Shown: positions 27,532-35,828, counted from the stretch's first letter. The stretch: 64,000 bases of DNA from UBA7330 sp043554545 (GCA_043554545.1 CP121337.1:1178001-1242000); one strand, 5' to 3'. Notes: generated by a model not told the origin, from the letters alone. A program made the numbers and translations.

Positions 27532-30146
27532 TAAAATTTAAAATTATATGTGATTGCCGGAATAGGGGAGTCAAAAATGGTAAAGGGAACCGCTTCAGTC
27601 AATATAGGGTCGTTCTCAGATTTTCTGAAGATCAAAGAATATGCATTTGCTCTTCCATACACATTGTATAAAACGAAAGTCCAATAGTCATGGTATTTCT
27701 TTGGGGACCCATCCTTTTTAATATCTCTCCCGTTTAATTTCACAGATAAATCCAACCGGTGGTAACTGGGTAAATTATTCTGGTTTCTGCCTTGAAAGTG
27801 GGGAACCAGGTTTCCTTCAAATTCATATTTGCCTGCTGGCAAAGTGATCGGCCTTCCTGAACTGAAATTGAAAGTCCCTGAGAGTGCCCACCGTTCACCC
27901 ATTTTCAAAATTGAGACTAGTGAAAGGTCGTGAAGTTTATCATGATTAGCAGGGAAATACCTGCCTTGGTTCACAGCTTGACCAGGAAATGGTGTTTCAA
28001 TTTTTATTTCCGTTCTGGACAGTGTATAACTTAACCATCCGGTTAGTCTTCCAAGGTTTTTCTTAATAAAAAACTCAGCCCCATAGGATCTTCCGATACC
28101 TGTTAAGACCTCTGTTTCAACATTCGGATTGAACAGCAGGTTTGCTCCATTTTTATACTCAATCAGGTTATTCAGATATTTGTAATAGACTTCAACAGAA
28201 GCTTCAAACATATTTTTATTGAAATTCTGATAGAACCCAAGTGAAAAGTGATCAGAACGTGTAGGTGGGATGTAGCTATCACTGATTTTCCAAATGTCTG
28301 TAGGTGATGGAATTACCGTGTTTGAGATCAGGTGGAGGTATTGATAAGTTCTCGAATAAGAAGCTTTGATAGATTGTGCATCATTAAGGACGAAATTAGT
28401 AGATATTCTAGGTTCAATACCATCATAATACTTAATAATCTTTCCTTTAGAATAAAAGGTGGTATCAATAATATTACTAACATTTTTCTCTAATGAATTA
28501 TCATATTGGTATATGGATCCAGGTCCAAGGTTAATTAGAGAGCTGTATCTTAATCCGTAGAGCATGGTAAATTTTTTCCCTATATCCAGTTGGTGACCTA
28601 TGTATGCAAAGGATTCGAATGCGTTTTCTGTATCAAGAGAAAATGGTTTAGAGGAGGCATTTTCGTCGAAAGGTATTCGTTCGCCTGGCAACAGTCGGTA
28701 GTAGATTGTACCCATACCAAAAGTGATTTCACTTTGTGCAGAGGGATTAAATGAAAAGTCTGCCTTAGAAGAATAATTAATGATGCTTGACTTACCCACA
28801 AAAGAACCAGCTTCCTGAGGGTCTGTTATTTTGTAGGCATACTCGCTTACAGTGCTGGTAAAATTGCTAAACAACCTTGGTCCAAACAAGTGATTCCACC
28901 TAAGTGATAGGTTTCTGTTCCCCCAATTCCTAATGGCATTTAAGCCTGTCCGGTTTCGGTCATTGCCAAAGTACCCAGAAAAATGCAGTGTGTTATTGGA
29001 GTTAAATTTCCAATTAAACTTTCCATTTATATCCTGAAAATTAGCAGTGTTTCTACTTAACCCTGAACTGTTGTTACCCAAAGCCGATAGGTCAGCAATG
29101 GATTGTCTGGCAGAGACGATGAAGGAACTGACTTTCTTTTTAATGGGCCCTTCGGCAATTACCCTTGCTGAGACTAACCCTATTCCACCAGTCACTTGAA
29201 ATGCTTCATCATTCCCCTCTTTTTGGTTGATTGTGATCACTGAAGAGACTCGTCCTCCATAAGAAGGTGGCATAAATCCCTTCATGATTTCTATGTTATT
29301 TACAGCCTCTGGATTGAATACACTGATTAACCCATAGAAATGATTTGGGTTATAAATAATGGACTCATCCAGCAACAAAAGGTTTTGATCCACATCACCA
29401 CCGCGCACATTGATACCGCTGGCATCTTCTCCAATGGTTCTTATTCCGGGCATAAGTAGTGAGCCTTGAAGCACATCCACTTCACCAAGAAAATAGGGGA
29501 TTTGTCCATCTGTTTGAAGGTCGATGGTGTTTACGCCTGGAATAATGCTCTTGATGTTGTATTCTGGCTCTCGGGATGAAACAGTGATTTCTTCAAGTTC
29601 AGATAGCGTGATAGATAACTCGAAATCATGATTCATATTGTAACTAAGGTTGATAGAAATCGTATCTTTTTCATAACCAATAAATGAACAACCAATATGG
29701 TATTGACCTGGGGGTAAGGTCAAAAAATAATAGCCATAGTTATTGGTGACGACTCCTTGTGAGGTACCTTCGATGAGTACAAGTGATCCGATTAATGGTT
29801 CTCCTGATTGATTATCTGTTACCTGACCTCTAAGTGTAAACTTTTTAGGTTTTACTTTATCATAGGATAAAATGTAAAGTGAGCCTTTCCTGTTGAAAAC
29901 AACATGAGTCCGTTGCGTTATTAAGCTAATTACCTCTTCCAAACCAGTGTCTTTAGCGAGTGTGATTTCTTCATCTCCTGGAAGTCTGTTGATGCTGTAT
30001 GCAAGGTCATATGACTCATCCAGTAAGATAAGCAGCTGTTGTAGTGAGTATGTACCTTTGGTTATGGTTGTTGATTGTGCCTGACTAAAATGCGTTAGCA
30101 GGGATAGGCTAAATAGAATAAAGTACCTGAGAAACTTTTGAAGCAT
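27531..30146 (-). CDS. TonB-dependent receptor with STN and carboxypeptidase-regulatory-like domains
   Basis: An 871-residue outer-membrane receptor. Signal peptide to about residue 24 (FILFSLSLLTHFSQAQ). An N-terminal STN signalling domain follows (LQQLLILLDESYDLAYSINRLPG... to about residue 105), which in this class contacts a FecR-type anti-sigma protein. A CarboxypepD_reg-like domain is next (LRGQVTDNQSGEPLIGSLV), then the plug (LPGIRTIGEDASGINVRGGDVDQNL, LLLDESIIYNP) and a 22-strand-type barrel ending in NFKF. Together with fecR and the ECF sigma gene upstream and DUF4249 downstream, it forms a trans-envelope signalling unit. The substrate is unknown. Confidence 0.94.
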   Translation of the reverse strand: MLQKFLRYFILFSLSLLTHFSQAQSTTITKGTYSLQQLLILLDESYDLAYSINRLPGDEEITLAKDTGLEEVISLITQRTHVVFNRKGSLYILSYDKVKPKKFTLRGQVTDNQSGEPLIGSLVLIEGTSQGVVTNNYGYYFLTLPPGQYHIGCSFIGYEKDTISINLSYNMNHDFELSITLSELEEITVSSREPEYNIKSIIPGVNTIDLQTDGQIPYFLGEVDVLQGSLLMPGIRTIGEDASGINVRGGDVDQNLLLLDESIIYNPNHFYGLISVFNPEAVNNIEIMKGFMPPSYGGRVSSVITINQKEGNDEAFQVTGGIGLVSARVIAEGPIKKKVSSFIVSARQSIADLSALGNNSSGLSRNTANFQDINGKFNWKFNSNNTLHFSGYFGNDRNRTGLNAIRNWGNRNLSLRWNHLFGPRLFSNFTSTVSEYAYKITDPQEAGSFVGKSSIINYSSKADFSFNPSAQSEITFGMGTIYYRLLPGERIPFDENASSKPFSLDTENAFESFAYIGHQLDIGKKFTMLYGLRYSSLINLGPGSIYQYDNSLEKNVSNIIDTTFYSKGKIIKYYDGIEPRISTNFVLNDAQSIKASYSRTYQYLHLISNTVIPSPTDIWKISDSYIPPTRSDHFSLGFYQNFNKNMFEASVEVYYKYLNNLIEYKNGANLLFNPNVETEVLTGIGRSYGAEFFIKKNLGRLTGWLSYTLSRTEIKIETPFPGQAVNQGRYFPANHDKLHDLSLVSILKMGERWALSGTFNFSSGRPITLPAGKYEFEGNLVPHFQGRNQNNLPSYHRLDLSVKLNGRDIKKDGSPKKYHDYWTFVLYNVYGRANAYSLIFRKSENDPILTEAVPFTIFDSPIPAITYNFKF

Positions 30147-30201
30147 TTAAATAACTACGCCCTCTGAGTGATAACGATGTATTAACGCTCAAAAATAATA
30201 T

Positions 30202-31095
30202 TTAAATGCAGCCTTTTCCTATTATTTTAACCTTTGACTTAGAAATTTGGAATTCTACGTTGAGAACTTCACTTAAAATAGCGAGTACCTCTCCAAACTC
30301 ACGTTTGTTGAACTGACCGGTAATCGAGCAATTTTTATACTGGTTTGGTCTTTCAAACGCTATCTGATAATATTTCTCCAGGTGCTGAATTACATCCACA
30401 AAAGGAGTGTTTTGAAATATGAACTTACCTGTTTTCCAGGAAAGAATATTGGGATCAGCATTTTGTTGAAGTGAAAAAGCGTTTTTTGCTTTGTTGAAGG
30501 TAAGTAGCTCTCCAGGCTTAACTTTTTGTGTTTCTGATTTATTTGAAACTTCAACGAGCCCCTCCTCCACATAAGATTTCATTTGATCATCAGATGCCTC
30601 CAGGCTAAAAGCGGTTCCAAGAACCTTTAAACTAAGATCATTCATCTTAATAGTAAATGTAGTTCCGCTTTTTACCACATCATAATAAGCAAGCCCTTTG
30701 AAATTAACCACACGATCTTTGAATGCTTTTTCATAGGAGATCGAACTGTTGGCGTGTAGAAAAACAGTAGACCCATCAGGAAGTTCATGCATCAACGATC
30801 CATCTTTGGATGTAATTATCATCAATTCTCCGGGTCCTTCGGAGATGTTGAGATATAAGACCATTGACAGCGCCATCAACATAAATACTGCCGCAACTCT
30901 CCAAACTGTAGATAGTTGAAATGTCTTTTTTCCCGGGGAAAGCCCAAGCCGGTTATTAACCTTTTTCCAGGCATCATCCGTATCAAAATCAACTGAAGGG
31001 TCTTCGCTTAATTGGATGAATGCTTCGAATTCATCATGCGATTTTCCCTCATGATTTCTAGGTTGGTGGTATTTTTCAAGCCATGAGTCTTGCAT
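30202..31095 (-). CDS. FecR-family anti-sigma factor
   Basis: A 297-residue membrane protein controlling the ECF sigma factor. The N-terminal cytosolic part (residues 1-80) would bind the sigma factor. One membrane helix follows (residues about 67-85, VWRVAAVFMLMALSMVLYL). The periplasmic FecR domain has the typical strands (LPDGSTVFLHANSSISYEKAF, FNGLAYYDVVKSG-like and VLGTAFSLEA). The C-terminal DUF4974 domain begins FIFQNTPFVDVIQHLEKYYQI. Its position between sigma gene and receptor gene with the same orientation is the standard layout. Its start is 6 bases from a bipartite motif at 31101-31130, suggesting autoregulation. Confidence 0.93.
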   Translation of the reverse strand: MQDSWLEKYHQPRNHEGKSHDEFEAFIQLSEDPSVDFDTDDAWKKVNNRLGLSPGKKTFQLSTVWRVAAVFMLMALSMVLYLNISEGPGELMIITSKDGSLMHELPDGSTVFLHANSSISYEKAFKDRVVNFKGLAYYDVVKSGTTFTIKMNDLSLKVLGTAFSLEASDDQMKSYVEEGLVEVSNKSETQKVKPGELLTFNKAKNAFSLQQNADPNILSWKTGKFIFQNTPFVDVIQHLEKYYQIAFERPNQYKNCSITGQFNKREFGEVLAILSEVLNVEFQISKSKVKIIGKGCI

Positions 31096-31100
31096 GTATC

Positions 31101-31130
31101 TCTATGTCAAGTTGAGAGTTCGATACCCCC
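31101..31130 (-). promoter_or_regulatory. Putative ECF-sigma promoter of fecR
   Basis: Minus strand: GGGGGTAT, 12 bases, TTGACATAGA, ending 6 bases before the fecR ATG. Its match in sequence and spacing with the motif at 26651-26680 suggests recognition by the same factor, most simply the ECF sigma factor of this cluster. Inference. Confidence 0.5.
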
Positions 31131-31149
31131 AAACAATTTTACAATTTAA

Positions 31150-31713
31150 TCATTCATTCAAATAATTTTTCAAATCAGCAGCTAAAGATTCTCTTAATTT
31201 TTTTAGTGCTATGCTCATTTGGTTCTCCACTGTTTTTGCTGAAATATTCAATTCCTCAGCAATTTCCGTGTAGATTAATCCACCAAACCTGCTAAGAAGG
31301 AATATTTGTTTGCACTTTTCTGGCAGTTGATCAATGGCCAGATTTATTTTCTTCTTCAATCTCTTGGTTTCACCTTTGTCATGCAGTGGCGTGTTTGGTG
31401 AAAGCAGTGTGTCAGACAGGTCTACCAGCGCACGCTGCTTAGGTAATTCATATTTAATATAATTGATCGACTTATTTTTTATTGCTGAATAGAGGTATGA
31501 TTTAAAGGAAGTTGAGATATCAATTTTATCTTTTTTTTCCCATATATAAATAAATATTTCCTGTGTTAGTTCCTCTGCTATCGTGGTGTCTCTTACCATA
31601 GAAAAACAGAAGCGGGCAAGGTCGTTGTAATATTTGTGAAATATTTCTTTAAAGGCTTTTTCATTTCCTTTTTTGACCTCTTCAAATAGTAATAAATCTG
31701 GATTACTAGACAT
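31150..31713 (-). CDS. ECF RNA polymerase sigma factor (Bacteroidetes type)
   Basis: A 187-residue sigma-70 family factor of the ECF class. Region 2 is clear (FKEIFHKYYNDLARFCFSMVRD, EELTQEIFIYIWEKKD, TSFKSYLYSAIKNKSINYIK). Region 4 is clear (LAIDQLPEKCKQIFLLSRFGGLIYTEIAEELNISAKTVENQM). It has no region 1 or 3. The ATG at 31713 overlaps the stop of the serine-hydrolase-like gene (TGATG), so it is coupled to that gene; a TTG at 31716 is a weaker alternative start. Likely target genes are fecR and the receptor pair downstream, and perhaps the small genes at 26339-26644. Confidence 0.94.
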   Translation of the reverse strand: MSSNPDLLLFEEVKKGNEKAFKEIFHKYYNDLARFCFSMVRDTTIAEELTQEIFIYIWEKKDKIDISTSFKSYLYSAIKNKSINYIKYELPKQRALVDLSDTLLSPNTPLHDKGETKRLKKKINLAIDQLPEKCKQIFLLSRFGGLIYTEIAEELNISAKTVENQMSIALKKLRESLAADLKNYLNE

Positions 31714-32798
31714 CAATTTTCATTTATGTCTAGTAATCCAAGGATAGAAAGAAAGACAAAGGTGGACGAATTAAAAAATCCCTGAGAATAGTTTTCAGCA
31801 CCAATGGAAACAACCATTTCCTGATGTGGAATCACATATAGTTGTTGCCCGATACCACCTGCTGCAAAATAGGTGTCATTTATCGGCAGGTTTAATGTGC
31901 CATCTGTAAAACGCCACCAGCCATAGCCGGCATTGAGCGAATTGTCGAGTTCAATATTTACTTGTGTCATTGCAAAGACCCACTCATTAGAGATGATTCT
32001 GACTCTTTGCCATCGGCCACCTTTTAATAATAGATATCCGAATTTCGTTAAGTCTAATGTTTTCATGCTTAAACCTGCTGAGCCATCTAATGTTCCTGTC
32101 TGATCGGTCTCCCAATTGATATCCGTGATATCAATTTTCAAAAATAACTCCTGTTCCAGATAATTCAATAAATCACTACCAAGGGCATTTTGCATGAGCC
32201 TGGCTAATACTACACCAGCGCCATCGTTAGGTACATATCTCAGGCCAGGTTCAGCTTCAAGTGGGCGTGACAGAACGTACGAGGTCCAATCATTTTCCAG
32301 CTTCATCAGGTTGAGATCATTGATGTTATCAGGGAATGCATTGGATTGGATCCAGGCTAAGCCTGATTTATTACTTATTAAATGCTCGATAGTAATTAGT
32401 TCCTTGTTAGGATTCGCATCAAAAATGGCTTGATATTCTGGCAGGTAGTTGACAATTTTTTCCTGAACATTCTGAATGTAACCATCTCTTATCAGCAAGT
32501 CCAGTGATGTAATTAAGAATACCATTGATATTTGGCCAAGGTTTCTTTTTCTGTCACGGTACGAATTGTCGTAATAGTTTTCAAAGATCAGCTGATCATC
32601 CTTTATGATGGTCAGTGAATTAACATTGTTGTAAGCCAGGTTTGTAATGTTTTCATTCAGGATCAATGCGATACTATCGGACAGCCCCGTATCTGAGGGG
32701 TTGGAATAATCCCATATCTGTTGATTATCAGGTTTTTCGGGCCCTAAGGAGCAGGCGGATAAAAAGAGGATGAATGATATGTAACCTAATAATCTCAT
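31713..32798 (-). CDS. Degenerate serine hydrolase (beta-lactamase-fold) lipoprotein
   Basis: A 361-residue lipoprotein (lipobox LFLSAC, Cys 16) with the fold of class C beta-lactamases and related serine hydrolases. The family's ITSLDLLIRDGYI helix, ITIEHLISNKSGL, and the YGWW and IGQQLYVIP segments are present. However, the S-x-x-K motif reads S91-M-V-F94, so the catalytic Lys is Phe. The Y-x-N motif reads P190-N-D (PGLRYVPNDG), so the catalytic Tyr is lost. It is thus likely a pseudoenzyme, perhaps a binding or sensing protein. It overlaps the barrel gene upstream (ATGA) and the sigma gene downstream (TGATG), so all three are coupled in one unit. Confidence 0.85.
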   Translation of the reverse strand: MRLLGYISFILFLSACSLGPEKPDNQQIWDYSNPSDTGLSDSIALILNENITNLAYNNVNSLTIIKDDQLIFENYYDNSYRDRKRNLGQISMVFLITSLDLLIRDGYIQNVQEKIVNYLPEYQAIFDANPNKELITIEHLISNKSGLAWIQSNAFPDNINDLNLMKLENDWTSYVLSRPLEAEPGLRYVPNDGAGVVLARLMQNALGSDLLNYLEQELFLKIDITDINWETDQTGTLDGSAGLSMKTLDLTKFGYLLLKGGRWQRVRIISNEWVFAMTQVNIELDNSLNAGYGWWRFTDGTLNLPINDTYFAAGGIGQQLYVIPHQEMVVSIGAENYSQGFFNSSTFVFLSILGLLDINEN

Positions 32799-33442
32799 TC
32801 TGCCAGTTGAAAATATCCTACCCTTAAGCCAACTCCAAAACTTATACCGTTAAAATCGTTTTTTTGTACACCTGGTAAGTCAATACCATGGCTGATTTTA
32901 TAACCTGCTGCAGTAAAGACAGATACGAATTTTAATATATGATATTGTAAAATTAACTCTGGCTTTGATAGACTGAAGTTATCTCTTGCCAGGTCTTTTT
33001 TGGATTCTGAATTTTCCCAAACCATACTGCCCAGACTGTAATTATACCTTAGGTCTAGCGCTATGCGTTGGTAGTCAATAAATCTTGCGCTAAGAAATGC
33101 ACCTCCATGCAGGTAGATCAGGTTGAATCTATTTGGAAATATTAGCGTCCTTTGGATATTCTTTCTCTGAAAGTTGATAAATGTACCTAGTCCTAGTCTT
33201 CGATACGAAGCCCCGGCGGCAAACTGATAATGAATGCTATAAGCATCGGGTCGAGGAGCAATCTCAGGAAGAACCTCCAGGTAGATTGACCAGGGCGTTG
33301 GGGCTTTTAGAATTGGGTCAGCTTTTTCCTCATTGATTCCGGAAGAATCTTGTAATACCTGAATGGTGTCCTGCACTGAAACTTGCGCATTTAGATAGCC
33401 TAAAAGAAGTAGAAAGAGTAGAAGTGAAAATAATACCTTCAT
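32795..33442 (-). CDS. Outer-membrane barrel-like protein, unknown
   Basis: A 215-residue exported protein with signal sequence FSLLLFLLLLGYLNAQ. After a polar N-terminal stretch come alternating strands with aromatic belts (YSIHYQFAAGASYRRLGLGTFINF, FNLIYLHGGAFLSARFIDY, ALDLRYNYSLGSMVWE, FNGISFGVGLRVGYFQL), which looks like a small outer-membrane beta-barrel. I do not recognise a family. It is the first gene of an operon with the degenerate serine hydrolase and the ECF sigma gene (4-base ATGA overlap). It may sense or assist uptake in the same system, but that is inferred from order only. Confidence 0.7.
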   Translation of the reverse strand: MKVLFSLLLFLLLLGYLNAQVSVQDTIQVLQDSSGINEEKADPILKAPTPWSIYLEVLPEIAPRPDAYSIHYQFAAGASYRRLGLGTFINFQRKNIQRTLIFPNRFNLIYLHGGAFLSARFIDYQRIALDLRYNYSLGSMVWENSESKKDLARDNFSLSKPELILQYHILKFVSVFTAAGYKISHGIDLPGVQKNDFNGISFGVGLRVGYFQLAE

Positions 33443-33505
33443 TTAATAAGATTCCTTCAGTAAACTTATCCAATACTTTTAAGTTTATGAAGTCTTTAAA
33501 TGTAA

Positions 33506-34216
33506 TCAGGAAATTTCATTCAATTCAAAATCCTGCTTATTTGAGTCCAGTATTTTCCCCTTATCACATTTCAGGACGCGGTGAGGAAACTTTGAGATAA
33601 AACTGTGATTGTGGGTAGCCATCAGCACAGCAGTCCCACTGTTATTGATTTCAAAAAATAATTTCATTATACCTTCAGAAACATCAGGATCAAGATTACC
33701 GGTGGGCTCATCAGCAAAAAGAATTTGTGGTTCATTAATCATTGCTCTGGCAATGACTACCCTTTGTTGTTCTCCTCCAGAAAGTTGATGAGGCATTTTA
33801 CTGGATACCGCTCCAAGTCCAACTCTCATCAGGACTTCTGCCAATCTATTTTTCATTTTAGCATTGTCCTTCCATCCGGTTGCTTTCATGACAAAAAAGA
33901 GGTTTTCTGCCACACTTCTGTCGTAGAAAAGTTCGAAGTCCTGAAAGATGATGCCTATTTTTCTTCTTAGAAATGGAATGTCCTGATTCTTGATACCGCT
34001 GATATTATATCCTGCCACGCGGATATTGCCCAGCCGTAAGGGTAAATCAGCGTAGAGTGTCTTTAGAAGTGATGATTTACCGCTGCCTGTTCTTCCTACC
34101 AGGTATACAAATTCGCCTTTCTCAATTTCAAAATTAATTTCACTTAAGACAGTTGTATTATCCTGAAAGATATTTGCGTTGCTTACTTGGACTACATCAT
34201 CTTCTGAGAAGGTCAT
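33506..34216 (-). CDS. ftsE: FtsE-like ABC transporter ATP-binding protein
   Basis: A 236-residue ABC ATPase. Walker A is GRTGSGKSS (residues about 40-48), the Q-loop is IFQDFELFYDRSVAENL, the signature is LSGGEQQRVVIARAM, and Walker B with the catalytic Glu is ILFADEPTGNLD. The H-loop follows (MATHNHSF). Its short form and similarity in the Q-loop region match FtsE, which with FtsX activates cell-wall hydrolases at division; LolD-like ATPases are related alternatives. No FtsX gene is adjacent, which is common in Bacteroidetes. Its ATG overlaps the stop of a 67-residue gene by one base (TGATG), so they are co-translated. Confidence 0.85.
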   Translation of the reverse strand: MTFSEDDVVQVSNANIFQDNTTVLSEINFEIEKGEFVYLVGRTGSGKSSLLKTLYADLPLRLGNIRVAGYNISGIKNQDIPFLRRKIGIIFQDFELFYDRSVAENLFFVMKATGWKDNAKMKNRLAEVLMRVGLGAVSSKMPHQLSGGEQQRVVIARAMINEPQILFADEPTGNLDPDVSEGIMKLFFEINNSGTAVLMATHNHSFISKFPHRVLKCDKGKILDSNKQDFELNEIS

Positions 34217-34419
34217 CAGAGTTCCAGTTTTTGTAATTTTCCAAATGGTAATGACTTGATCAGTTCACCAAGCTCTTTTTCTTTTTTTTCAAGACCAAAT
34301 TTTTCCAATTTCTGAAAGGGCCTATCAGCACGGAAATAAGCAATCAGGACAAAGTTATCATCCCTAAGTTGAATATAATCAGGAATTTTTGCTTTGCCTT
34401 TTACTTTTATGATATACAT
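34216..34419 (-). CDS. Conserved small protein beside ftsE
   Basis: A 67-residue soluble protein (ATG 34419; a TTG nine bases upstream would add three residues). It begins MYIIKVKGKAKIPDYIQLRD and has a beta-strand-rich first half with FVLIAYFRADRPFQ, then a charged helix (LEKKEKELGELIKSLPFG). No recognised domain. It immediately precedes ftsE with overlapping stop and start, so it is very likely part of the same operon. I recall similar small proteins next to ftsE in other Bacteroidetes but cannot name a function. Confidence 0.6.
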   Translation of the reverse strand: MYIIKVKGKAKIPDYIQLRDDNFVLIAYFRADRPFQKLEKFGLEKKEKELGELIKSLPFGKLQKLEL

Positions 34420-34446
34420 ATTAACCAAAAGCAGTTGTTTTGGAAA

Positions 34447-35103
34447 TTAACTATTTCCTTTGTTGTAGTCAGCTAGAAATTTTTCGAGCCCGCTATCCGT
34501 CAGCGGATGTTTAAGCAATCCTGTGATAACATTAAGTGGGCAGGTTACTACATCTGAGCCCGCTTCAGCACATTGAATGAGGTGCATCGTGTGCCGGATA
34601 GAGGCTGCAAGGACTTCAGTTTCAAAACCGTAATTATCATAAATCAAGACGATTTGCTCAATCAAGGCCATTCCGTCTGAACTGATATCATCTAATCTTC
34701 CAATAAAAGGGGATACGTAGCTTGCTCCTGCTTTTGCAGCTAAAATAGCCTGTCCTGCATTGAAGATAAGCGTACAGTTGGTTCGGATTCCTTCACTTGT
34801 CAAAGCTTTCAAAGCTTTTACACCCTCTTTGATCATTGGTATTTTCACCACGATCTTATCATCAATCTTTGCTAATTCTTTTCCCTCTTTGACCATCGTA
34901 TCAAAGTCGGTAGAAATTACTTCAGCGCTAACATTATCATCAACGAGGTCACAGATTGCCTTATAGTGATTGAGAATATTTGACGCTCCAGTGATTCCTT
35001 CCTTAGCCATAAGAGAAGGGTTAGTCGTCACTCCATCCAGTACACCCAGATCGTATGCTTCTTGTATTTCGTCTAGGTTAGCAGTGTCTATGAAGAATTT
35101 CAT
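34447..35103 (-). CDS. fsa: Transaldolase-like fructose-6-phosphate aldolase
   Basis: A 218-residue TIM-barrel aldolase of the small transaldolase (MipB/TalC/FSA) type. Family signatures are MKFFIDTANLDEIQEAYDLGVLDGVTTNPSL at the N-terminus, the Schiff-base Lys in VVKIPM (about residue 86), TNCTLIFNAGQAILAAKAGASYVSPFIGRLDD, and the C-terminal ADVVTCP-like segment. The length of about 215-220 residues is the family norm. Members act either as transaldolase (sedoheptulose 7-phosphate and glyceraldehyde 3-phosphate) or as fructose 6-phosphate aldolase; I cannot decide which here. In the pentose phosphate context, the window also holds split transketolase. It lies downstream of the SRP RNA gene on the same strand. 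Confidence 0.93.
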   Translation of the reverse strand: MKFFIDTANLDEIQEAYDLGVLDGVTTNPSLMAKEGITGASNILNHYKAICDLVDDNVSAEVISTDFDTMVKEGKELAKIDDKIVVKIPMIKEGVKALKALTSEGIRTNCTLIFNAGQAILAAKAGASYVSPFIGRLDDISSDGMALIEQIVLIYDNYGFETEVLAASIRHTMHLIQCAEAGSDVVTCPLNVITGLLKHPLTDSGLEKFLADYNKGNS

Positions 35104-35142
35104 TCGTAGTAAATTGGTTAATGAGGATTGAAAAAGAAAAAA

Positions 35143-35233
35143 GGCAAACAGAATATCGCACCGCTACAACCACCTACCCTTGCTACCTTCCGGTCCTGGG
35201 GGATTCAGCAGGAGCTGGTCGTACCCGTTTGCC
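35143..35233 (-). ncRNA. ffs: SRP RNA (4.5S-type)
   Basis: The minus strand contains the diagnostic apical loop of bacterial signal recognition particle RNA, GGACCGGAAGGTAGCAAGG (positions about 35175-35195), inside a long hairpin. Closing ends pair: GGCAAAC at 35233-35227 with GTTTGCC at 35149-35143. The length of about 91-100 nt fits the short 4.5S type without an Alu domain. The -7 box TACCTTTG at 35246-35239 places the start near 35233, at the first paired G. The RNA binds Ffh and guides membrane protein targeting. Confidence 0.93.
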
Positions 35234-35238
35234 AGATG

Positions 35239-35246
35239 CAAAGGTA
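35239..35246 (-). promoter_or_regulatory. -7 promoter box of the SRP RNA
   Basis: TACCTTTG on the minus strand, an exact match to the Bacteroidetes -7 consensus TAnnTTTG, five bases before the predicted RNA 5' end. No clear -33 TTG at the usual distance. Confidence 0.65.
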
Positions 35247-35278
35247 AATATGTTTCAATTAAATAAGGTGATTCTTTG

Positions 35279-35446
35279 CTAAAGTTCGGAAATTGGTCTG
35301 TATTCTGATTCCCAGCAGTCGTAGTTGGACTCGTCCTCATCCATATTATCTATTTGATTTGAAGAGAAAAAGGCATCATCCAGTACGTCATCCAGGTCGC
35401 GCGTCTCGGTATCCATAAACTCTCTTTTTGATTCAATTTTTTCCAT
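35279..35446 (-). CDS. Small acidic protein, 55 residues
   Basis: A minus-strand frame from ATG 35446 to TAG 35279, 55 residues. It is strongly acidic: 11 Asp and 10 Glu against few basic residues, with DLDDVLDDAFF and NMDEDESNYD segments and a single Cys (NYDCWE). It has no signal peptide or membrane segment. It lies just upstream of the SRP RNA gene on the same strand. I do not recognise a family, but an uninterrupted ATG-to-stop frame of this odd composition suggests a real gene of modest confidence. Confidence 0.5.
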   Translation of the reverse strand: MEKIESKREFMDTETRDLDDVLDDAFFSSNQIDNMDEDESNYDCWESEYRPISEL

Positions 35447-35630
35447 TAGCTGTGGGTTACATTTAACGTTGGTAAAATTACGCAGCCTACTAAAATATTG
35501 ATTTTTGATTAATATGATATAATTGTTAACATTTTATTTACATTAGGGGTGCAATTTTATGGTAATATTAATGATTAGGCTTTTGGTTTTAATATTGATA
35601 GTTGAACCCTGATTTCCTAATAGAGCATAA

Positions 35631-35795
35631 GGTGTATATAATTCAACCATTTGGACGACTCATTTGATAGATGATAATTCCGGTGTAGGGCTCCAGGTTG
35701 AGGTCGTGGATATCGACAATGATGGATTTAAAGACATCATCATTGGCAACAAAAAAGGCATTTTTATTTTCAAATCATTATTGCCCGGTTCCTGA
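35631..35795 (+). pseudogene. FG-GAP/VCBS-repeat protein remnant
   Basis: A 54-codon frame on the plus strand, from an upstream stop to TGA at 35793. It translates to the end of an FG-GAP/VCBS repeat protein: WTTHLIDDNSGVGLQVEV, then the calcium-binding type DIDNDGFKD and IIIGNKKGIFIFK. No start or preceding repeats exist upstream, so it is the C-terminal scar of a lost gene. It shows that this spot between the acidic small gene and the barrel gene was once occupied. Confidence 0.65.
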
Positions 35796-35798
35796 TGT

Positions 35799-35828
35799 TT
35801 TGGGATACTAAAAAATGCTTCATATTTG
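35799..35828 (+). promoter_or_regulatory. Promoter of the PorT-like gene
   Basis: TTTG at 35799-35802, 18 bases, CATATTTG at 35821-35828. This matches the Bacteroidetes -33/-7 pair with one mismatch in the -7 box (C for T). It lies 54 bases before the ATG at 35883. It overlaps the region just after the pseudogene remnant. Confidence 0.5.
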
